From Sthenelais limicola (lineage: Eukaryota; Annelida; Polychaeta; Phyllodocida; Sigalionidae), in NCBI GenBank assembly GCA_942159475.1, contig OW804097.1, positions 55,634,986 through 55,698,985 of the forward strand: a stretch of 64,000 nucleotides of DNA. The letters run 5' to 3'. A program made the position numbers and the translations under genes. Position 1 is the first letter of the stretch. The number at the start of each line of letters is the position of its first letter. The notes beneath the pieces are model-generated. The model did not search any database. It saw only the letters and a program-made list of their open reading frames with translations, and was not told the DNA's origin. This document shows positions 1 through 10,400 of the stretch, piece after piece.

Positions 1-1159
1 CAGTATACAATGTATTGCCATGATTGTAATATTATGAGCGTATACTTTTTATACTTATTATAATCTAACATCTGGTCAACACTGACACCAGTAGACGGTG
101 AGAGACAAACAGAGAGGTACAAAGCTACAAGAGAGGCAGAGAGCCACGGAGTGCCAGAGAGATAGACCCAGATTGATAGTGATATTGATTCCAGTAGAAA
201 TTGCTTTCTACACTGTTAAAGAACAAGCATATTAAAAGTTCCCACAAAAACGTGTAAATAAAAAATATCGCTTATTTCCAACCCTTATGTATATGATTGT
301 GTGGTGGAGCTGACCTTTTAAAAAAACCTTTGCTGAAAATCAACACCAAAACTATATATTCATTTCCCAGCGTATTAGTCCTAGTTGAACACCCGTGTTG
401 AAGGAATGTAGTGTGCCCCAGGCTTCTGCTCATAACTATAGACATAGACATAGTATAACTAAAGGCAAAAACACAACAGTTGGGGCTATGTCTGGCCAGA
501 GTAATGGGGTCTATGTCTGGTGAAACAATTCCCAGAGACACTTATTGTGAAGATGTGGAATTACTAAGGGAACCCATGTCGTTACAGCTGACCATATCTC
601 CAGGCAGCAACACATAACATCGCTCTTAAATAAATGATATAAAAGATGTGGCAGAAAAATGTCTATTTTAGATGTCGTTTGTTTTAGAGGCAAGGGCAGT
701 AGGCATATAGCTGTTTTAAATAATAGCCGGAGCTAAATATTGGACCAATAATATAATATAATAATGATGATTGACAATGAGTTTGAAGCTGCTTTGTATT
801 ACTGAGCTCCATTAAAATTATCAGGAATGGTGCATTGTATACTTTTTAAAACATTGAATGGAATTATGGATTTGTTATTTTCTAATTTAATTCTAATTAG
901 TGTAACGCCTAATCTTACGTACTTGGAAGATCATAATATATTATTATTACTATTGTCATGAACTTTTGTAAAACTTAGTATGGGAAACTGAAAAGATTAT
1001 TGTCAGATAAAATGCAGCCAATAAAATCCATAAACAAAAACATTATTTACATAACATATATTTATTTTCTTCTTCCCTATGGCAGGTGTCTCACGTACGC
1101 TTCGTCTATATCAAACATAAACATAATTATTTCTCAACATTTCTTTCTCTTAATTCCAG
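1..1159. other. Intron or upstream DNA of the SUEL/CUB gene
   Basis: AT-rich sequence with a purine-rich stretch near 105-170 (repeated AGAGA). No exon with suitable splice sites and phase was found. It ends in the pyrimidine tract and acceptor of the first visible exon. Confidence 0.5.
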
Positions 1160-1483
1160 CTCCGACTAGACACCAAAATGTCGTCTGTTTGGTGGAAGAA
1201 CCCTCAGATACCCTCCAAGACGAACTTTATCTCAGCTGCAACAATTCCGGGGTGATTCACGTCACTTCCGTTATCCATGGTTACCAAGAGGAAGCTCTAG
1301 ATACCAAGACATGCGTACTGCAGTCTGACAGCCACTGCGCCACCACTGATTCCAAATTCCTCCACAAGGTGCTGCAGGAATGCATGGGGAACGCAGGGTG
1401 TCACGTGCCCGTGGTGAGACTGTATCTTGACCAGTGTGACAAGAACAGTAACTATGTGCAGGTCGAGTACGAGTGTGTACCAG
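1160..1483 (+). CDS. Exon: SUEL-type lectin domain 1
   Basis: The acceptor follows a pyrimidine tract ending TTCCAG and the donor is GTAAGC. The exon is 324 nt, phase 1 to phase 1. The product has the SUEL cysteine pattern: a first Cys in VVCLVEE, LYLSC, a central KTC, LQECMGNAGC, LDQC and a closing VQVEYEC. In canonical SUEL lectins the segment after the LSC strand reads YGR and a DPC motif precedes KYL; here those places hold HGYQ and DQC. The fold looks intact but sugar binding cannot be assumed. The longer open frame upstream of 1160 is read-through into the intron. Confidence 0.85.
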
Positions 1484-4400
1484 GTAAGCAACTTAATTAA
1501 TTTCATTTTTAGAATTACAGGAATTACTTTATTTCAAACAAGCTGGTTTTGCTTTATTTACAGAAATATTTTACCAAAGGATTAATGACCGACAATGAGG
1601 GGCTGCTGGTGCACTGTGCGGTGTATAATCCCGAGGAGAAGCCGCGGGATTATACGGTACACAGATAGTGCACCAGCCGGCCCGAAATGGAGGTTACTAA
1701 TCTCATTAGTCTCTGCCTTAGGTGGTTATAGTAATTTTAAAAACTGAAAAATTAATAGTGAATTGTCTACTACTACACCTGTAATAGCAAAGGAAAACCT
1801 CCCACCTGCTGGAGAATGCTTTCTTATAGCAATCCCTGATTGAATCAAATGGTTTTTCTAATTTCAAATTCAAATTCAAGAATTGAGAGTGCTTAGAAGT
1901 TAGAGGAAAGAACTTGCTTTGGAATCATTCAACATTATTGGTTTCGTCTAGGATAATGTGTTTTTAAATAGTTAACGATGGAACGAAATGTTATACCCTA
2001 AAAAAAGCGCGGTACAAATAAATAACCCTAGAACGTCATTTTACTCAACCTGATACTCCTGTAATTAAAGATACATGAAATCATCTCAACGCTGTGATTA
2101 TAGGTTATCCGACTATGTACGAAGCCCATCTCTCCAAAACCCCTCCCTTTAGCAGATAATTACTTGTCTATTGATCACCAATAAACCAATAAATGCATTA
2201 AGCCAGAATATACACTATGTATGCAAATACGTTAAAGGCATAAAGGCATAAAGAGAGGAGTAACCCGATTAAAGAAAGGAAGAAAGAGAGAGTGTGTGGG
2301 TGGGGGTGGGGGAGGGGAGGGGAGGGAGCAATATAAAGGAAATGGACACATGTTTTCTTTTCGGTAATCGAAAAATGATACCCGCGTTGTTTTCGATATG
2401 CCTGACCAGTCAATATGCCTGACCAATTGCTCATGTGCAAGCCATGAGCTTGTTTTCCAACAGGAATAGATCTAAGAGGGATTGACCAGGAGCCCGGGGC
2501 CAGTAGTAGGTCCATAAATATAGGGCTCCTGATGCCTAAAATGGACAAACTAACATAGCCATTTCTTATTATTGACAAACGACACAGACCCTTTCTTAGA
2601 GTGACAAATCGATATGGGATTCTGGGGACAAGGGACAAATGCTCATCCTTAGCGCGACAAATGGACACAGGATTCGCCCCCCACCCCCACCCCGCCCATC
2701 AGGAGCCCTAAATATGTACAATGTAATGAACTGATCCCCTCTGGATGTGACGGGTGACTCACTGTATTGTCATGTATACCGTATGTATACTTTCCAGTGG
2801 CATGCAGGACGGGGGGGGGGGCGTATTGGGGGGGGGGGGGGGGGGGCAGTAAGGTGCAATATTCCAAATTGAACCCGAAAATGCCCTTAGATATTTTTTT
2901 AATAGGATGGATCTCACATCCTGGTATAGGTTCAGCAAGAGTTCAGATTTTCATCTTACTGCTGGACTTGAATCTTAGGGAAATCCCCGACGCCACGCTT
3001 GAAAGTGTCCCAGAAATTGTACCAAAGTAGTTTAATTTCCGCCACATTTGAACCCTTGATTATGGTTTGCTGTGACTGTTCTTGACCATCATTATAATAT
3101 ATATATAAGGGTCATTTGAAGGTTGAAATACAACTGTATAGAGAGAATATGAAAACATTGAACACTGAGTCAAACCGATCACCCGATGGTCACTCCTGAA
3201 GCTTCCTGAGGTCTCTTGTATTTATATAACTTTTATAAGCTAAGGAAAGTAAGATTTTGTGTGGGATTCTTACACTTTCCCCCTTTCTTCGATGGGTAGG
3301 AATACAAATTCCTACCCACCATCGGGTGTTTATACTATTTCGAATTTCGAATTTCGATTTTCACACGTAGGAATGATTTCTTCCTTCCTACAGCTAGGTG
3401 AAGGAATTCACAGAAAAATGCATTTCCTTAGCTTATGCAACAGGCCCCTGCCGGGCACATGCATGTATCAGTACACATATTGAAACCTCCTTCAATACAC
3501 TTGTTGCCTGTTTCAGATAACACAGCAGAGCCAGATAACATTGTGGATATATGCGGAGAGATGCTCCAGGGTGTACCAGTCAGCAGGGAGACCGGATACA
3601 TCAAGACTCCAGGGTACCCGGATGTCTATTCCCCGGATATCTCCTGTTCCTGTAACCTCACAGCCCTGGATAAAAATGCTCAAATCATCCTGACACTTCT
3701 TGACATTCAGGTATTAAGAGAGAATTCAGTTTTTGATCAGTTTTTGAAAATGTTATATTTTTACATGGAATGGGATAATCTTGCATCTTGGATCTTATTA
3801 TGAAAATTGATTGGGGTTACTAGATTATATTTGTATAAATTTATGTTTATAAATCATGTAGCCTAATGATATTCATTTGTTTCGGTGGCGAGGGTTGCTA
3901 AGCGACCACATTGTGTTTGGGGACACTCCTAACAAACTTCAATGTTCAAACTTCAAAGTTGATAACACAATAAATGAAAGAAATAACTGTCCTTCTTAAC
4001 CTATTCAGTTAAACCAAATTAACTCTGACGCGCAGGTAATTGATAAGCAATGTAGAAAAGGATCCATAGATAGATATTATAATAGAAAATGTAGTACTTT
4101 ATTCAATATGTTAAAATTACATGCACTTGATTTTATAATAGAGAAGATTATTGTGTCTACTTGTAGCCCCTTATATATCTAGAATTCCCTGGTACTTAGT
4201 ACCCCTCCCTCAGAGCACATCCCGGACCTCTTGGCCTATAGCCTCCTGACAGGAAAAATAGAAAATATGTGTCTGTCTTAAAGTAAAACATAGTTGGACG
4301 AGTCTATGATAGTCTGGGCGTCCCTAGAGATTGTATTAGGTACGAAAAATACACTGCAGCTGCTGTAGTTTACAATACCAAGATATTATATATAATTTGA

Positions 4401-7400
4401 AGATCCATCTGGCAAAAAGTGTATCATTTTAGATACATATAAAGTCTGATACTTTCGCTTAGTCAACATTTGGATCATTTTCTGCGAGTTCATTATAAAA
4501 TTATAACAGACTGGTAAATGTATATCAGTTTGTGTTTTCGGGTTGTTTCATGCGGCGTTCGGCATCAACCAGCAAACCACAAAAGGGACTTTTCTGTTGA
4601 CTAAACGAAATAGAACCCTCGTTCCTTACAACGCTCAGACAGTTCTTGTGTTTGATATAATGTGCCTTCCACCATCAGCATCGGGTACTTTTTATCGCAC
4701 ATTTACTCTGGCCTACAGTCGCTCATATTAATCTATTGATATACATTGATATATAGAATACACTGGCCATTGTTTACCATTGCTACCCTGCAAGAAATAA
4801 TTCCATCCATACAATTTCCAGCTGGAAGAGGATGCGCAGGGATGTATGTGGGACTGGCTAGAATATACCACACCCCATGATGGTTGGGGACGCGGGGTGA
4901 AGATGTGCAAGAGTCAACATGGCGCCTACACCGAATACACCGGAAATACCACCATATTGCTCAACTTCCGGGCTGACAACAAAGTAGAGGACAGGGGATT
5001 CTGGCTGAGATATGAAGGTACAGGAAAATACTGTTGGACATTATCTGGGTTAATGCATATAGTGTTCATATTTATTCAAATGGATTACCATCAGATAAGT
5101 GTTGGTCATATACCCATTAGGCTATAACATTGTCTTTCAATTCACAATGCACTATTTTTATTGATATTTGTATTGATTTTATTTTAACTGAGGTTGACAT
5201 ATCCCTCTGTGAGGGGTTTTCATCTGATCCCAGTGGTATATTTCTAACAAATTAAATATGATACATTATAGTAACAGAGAGAACTATACGATACATAATA
5301 CAGGCTACATTTTATATATAGTATAAAGTGGTTCTATGAGCTCACCATATACAGATATATTCTTTGTATTGAAGAAATCTTCCTTCAAATTCAAAGATTC
5401 TTGATGTGCAGGTCCGAACCAAATATGACTAGTCTTTAAAAACATGTCAACTCTAGATTTGAGTATGTGTTTGTAGACACCAAACTGAAACCTGACACGA
5501 AAATAACCGATCCATATTAAACATATATCGATTCCTTCTTTTCAACTAAGAATGCCTTATTAGATAACATAGATCTAGCTATTCACATTCCAACCTATCT
5601 GATTAGGAATAGTTATAAAGTAAAGCCTATATCTTTTTCTGGCCATTAAATGATTTCGACTGCAGTATATTGATTGGAAACATTTGCTATAAGCTAAAGG
5701 TAATGGAGAACTTGGTCTCATGCATGATGGAAGTGATCGATAATTGATTGAGTAATGCTTATCAATTGTAGGCCGACACGCAACAGGGGGAGGTGCTGAG
5801 GTTCTCATCGACTGCAAGAACTTCCAACCAAATAGTGAGTAATAGTTAGCTGACATTTAACCTTGGTGCACGGTGGCTGAAGGTTACTATTGCACTTTTA
5901 CAGCCCTTCTTATAACTCTACCCAAATATAGACAAAGATAGCCGGTTAATCGCTAAAGCTAATGGAAATATTTTAAACACTTGGACTAATGAAATCTTTT
6001 GGGGTTTCATATAATATATTAAAGAGTTCTTCAGTAAATACGGTAATTATATATAACTCTGAATTGAAACTTTAGAGATTGGGAAATGCATGCTTGGGTA
6101 TAATTCCTCCGAATTTAATTATAGATCGCTGAAAGCTGGATTTTGTCACGATATAATGCAATGCATCAATGCATTTTTATTCTACATATTACAAGTCATG
6201 ATAATGTTTGTTATTTCCTCTATTTCCCAATCATACATTTATTTAACTATTCTAATATTCCGGTGAATTAATTCTGATAATACAATATTTTTGCACAATG
6301 TTCATTGTTTGAATTTACTTAAAGCTGCACTCTCAGTTAACGCCGGTAAAAAAACAAAATATTTTCTACATTTTCATCCATTCTTTTCCAACCCATCTAA
6401 AAGTCATTTGACCGAAATTTTGGAGGATTCTGTTTGGTTGTTTTTGCTACAGGGCTTCTAATAATGTCCTTATTCGTATGTGGAGGACCCGCCTGAGTCC
6501 TTTTCTATGATGACTTCACTTACTATAGCTCACCGGCAGCTGTTTTCGCTCGAGCGATTCTACCTCAAATTCTTGTATAAACATATAACCGCAGCGGAAT
6601 ATCAATGAATTTAGTCCTATAAGGCATAATATAGTAACTTTGGTAATATTGTCTTTGTCATAATAGCTGAAAATACAGCTTTAATAACTTTTTCATCTAA
6701 CTCAATCAGGATAACACTGGGTTCTTTTTAAATCTTGTAATTGTTTTAAAATTAGGCTATATATAATTATTTCCAAGTAGTGGGATTGTATGCATGTTTG
6801 ATCGAGTTGACTTTAAGATACATATTCTTTTTTCATGTTGGACACTAGCATTGACTCTCAACGTATTTATTAACGTATCTATTGAGGGTATTGGTCTTTT
6901 TCAATATATTCTCTTTTTTGAATGTGGTTATTGTACCTTTTATTGTTGTTGTTGAAATATTTATTTGCCAAACAAAAGGTCAAAACCAGTGGGTCTAAAC
7001 TCTCCAATACTGTGAGGGAGTCCAAACCCATCTGGATTTAAAGATAGTGTTACAACATACAATAAGGAAAACAATCCACCGGCATAACCTATGCTATTTT
7101 GTAATTGGTAAATTGGCTAAAGTCTGAATCAAACGAATTTCAATTAATCACATCAAGCAATCCTTTATTTCCAGTTGTACGTAACGCAGCTGCATGTGTG
7201 CCGGCCGACACCAAGCCCCAGGAGATCTACCTCGACTGTGACAAACTTGGCGCCATCAACATCCAAATGGCACACTACAGCATCCGCCCCGCCAACGCCG
7301 ACAGTTCCAAATGTGAATACGAAGGGGCGACACCAGACTGCGTCGAGGACGCGACGTCAGACCCTGAGCTGATGCGACGTTGCATGGGTCAGACGTCATG

Positions 7401-10400
7401 CACGTTTCCCATCACTGGCAAAGCTTTGCCACAATGTAGCAAGACCGCTGTAGCAGATTTCTTTCAGGTGAAATACCAATGTATTCCAGGTATGTTTATC
7501 TATTAGCCATTATTAATAAATCATATCTATGATATCTTTTATTTTACTTTATCAATACTATTTTATTCTTTCCATTCAGAAATCCTAATTTAGTAGAAAA
7601 AAATCAGAAATGTGTTCCATAAACATGCAGAAGTTATCCACCTAGGTATTTACTTGGGTAGCCTACCCACATTTGAGTTATCGGTTCTGGGAAACGCTAA
7701 AAGCAATGCACGAAAATGCGCCCATACTGCAAAGGCATTGTGTTCCCACCTCTTCGGCAAGCTGATTTAGCTTCTTTTTAGGGCCGATATTTTAGAAATA
7801 ACTTTAGGCATATTAAAGCTCAAAACACCCCAGTATTTCAATTTAAAAACCTGTTTCCATGCCATGACTGAATATCTGGCAAAGTGATTATGTCAAGAGA
7901 AACCGAATTCTCGAAGAAAGTAATAATTGATCTGCACAGAATGGACAAGGAATGTATTGTCATGGTAACTGTAAATATTGACCGTCTCTGGGGCGAGAGT
8001 TATCACGCATACCATCCGATGGATACAATAGACTAAAGCTTAGTATAAAACATATTGATCAAACGCCTGAACATGCAAGGTACAAACCAGTCTCTCATGC
8101 TACACGGTGAACCGCCATCCCAAATTTCTGGAGTGATTATCCAAAGATTTGAAACTTGGAGAGAATCAAATTTCCTATAATCAAAAGTGCATGTACCAAC
8201 TATTGATGGTAAAGGTAATTAATTCTCTCCACAGAATTTCTTATTTTAAACAATACTTTATAACTAACGTTGTGTGCTGTGTTGTAAACTCAATTCTTTA
8301 AACTATAACTATCATTATCATTGTATACATACTAAAGCCGATATATGAGAATATTCAAGTTATCGAAAATTTGTATTTGTGTAAAATTTGTTTAGAAAAA
8401 CGTATTAATTCGTAAAATGTTACAGCCTGAAAGAAAATATTTCAAACAAACTGTAATGGGTACACTTAATCATACCTTATTGGTAGAACCTACACTTGGA
8501 TGTCCACCATAACACCTTGCATTGTTTCTGTAATAATGCTATGTGGGCAGATAGGAATAAATGACCCAGACTTGTTCGAAATAATATCTGATCTGCTGTG
8601 CTGTGAAGTTGCTCAGAGTTAAATTTCTTAAAAGAAACATAAAAATGCCTCTTAATTCTTTTGTTTGCAGAGGCGTTTGAAAACACCAACATAGTAGACA
8701 TCTGCGGGGATGTGTTGGGTGGAGAGAAAGTTATCCGGCACAGCGGCTATATCGAGTCACCGAACTATCCCCACCACTACCCCCACAGTTTGGAATGTCA
8801 GTGCTACTTGTCCACTGAAGCAGACGCCTCCCTCCAACTGACCATACTGGACATCAAGCTCGCTAGGGACACTGTGAGTGAGGATTGTAACGCTGATTGG
8901 CTGGTTTATACAGACAGCCACGCCGCCAAGTGGGGAGATGGGTGGAAGCTATGTGAGAGGAGGAGAGGGACGATTATCGATACCAACAGGCATGAAATTA
9001 GGCTGGACTTCAAGTCAGACAGGGACGTGGAGGATCGAGGGTTCTGGGTTAGATATACAGGTGAGCTATTATTATTATATAGGATTTGAGGAAATAATAT
9101 TTCATTAAATCTGCATATTATATCCATAGACGATACAGATTCCAGAAACATTTACCTAGAACTATTCATCTATGAATAGTTCTAGATAAATGTTTCTGGA
9201 ATGAATGGAATAAATGAGATACAAAAATATATGTTTGAAAAAGAAAGTATCCTGTATCCATTGCTAACGATTAGTATGATAACTCTGGTTGACTGAAGCA
9301 CTTCTTAAATATCTAAAATCTCAATAATACTGCCTATGGTGGATTTCAAATAATAATGAACGATAAAAAGGTGTATGAGGGGAGCTGTATAATCAATAGA
9401 CAGTTTGCCACCAGAGCTATCATAATAACAATACAAACTAAAGAACGAGTCCTTGTCCGTTGAACAAATTTTAATATCAATATAATCTATGAACACCTAT
9501 AATTAAGCATGCAAAAGAGTTCGTTCCTGCATTGGTATGCTATGACCGCATCTTAACGATATACAGAACTACATATCTTTATTTCCTACACGACCCGCTA
9601 GCGGTGAGAAATGACGGGCTACATGTTGGCATACAGGTGATGTGTGGTAACAGAGAGGGCGTTATTAAGGACGGGGTGGCGACAGCTGCTGTGGGACCTT
9701 CATCCTTTAATACAGGTAAATTTATCATAAATGTACAGGTAATTTATCATTACTGGTCTATATATACAATTATCATTAGTCTCTATCTAATTTATCCTCG
9801 AGTGAAAATGCATTAACAATTGTTGTATTTATTATATTATATATATAAATTTATAAGACAATAATTATGTCTATGTGTATCCCTTGCTCCGCTAATTTTC
9901 ATAGAAAAGTAATCTGACTAGATTCATATAACATACACGTTGGTGCCTGTCTCCGACCATTAGGCTTAATATTATATTAAATCTGTTTTGTGCTTGTAAC
10001 AACAGGAAGGAATGACGTTCATTCTGCTAAAATTCCTTTTGCACAAGATGCGGCTTTGAAATTTCGAGGTTTGTTTCGATAATAGCCCCGGTAATGTTTT
10101 CTACCGGAGAATTATATCGGAAGGTTATGATTTATTTTATTTTATTCCCCCTCCATCCTGGGCAGAATGGATTTTGATTCTCCGTGTGTAGTTGCATGGA
10201 TAATGATGGTCACTAAGCGAGTATTATAACCAACCCGTAAGACCCTGGACCTCATTTGAGTTATCGGTTATGGGAAACGCTAAAAGCAATGCACGAAAGT
10301 GCGCCCATACTGCAAGGGCATTGTGTCCCCACCTCTTCGGCATCTCCCTTTGGAGCAAAATTTTTAGTGGATGGATTCGTTAGTTTTCATATCCATGACT

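Noticed and set aside
2198..2668. 156-codon minus-strand open frame with proline-rich segment
   Set aside because: It crosses a G-rich simple repeat and intron sequence, has no motif, and lies inside the intron of a plus-strand gene.
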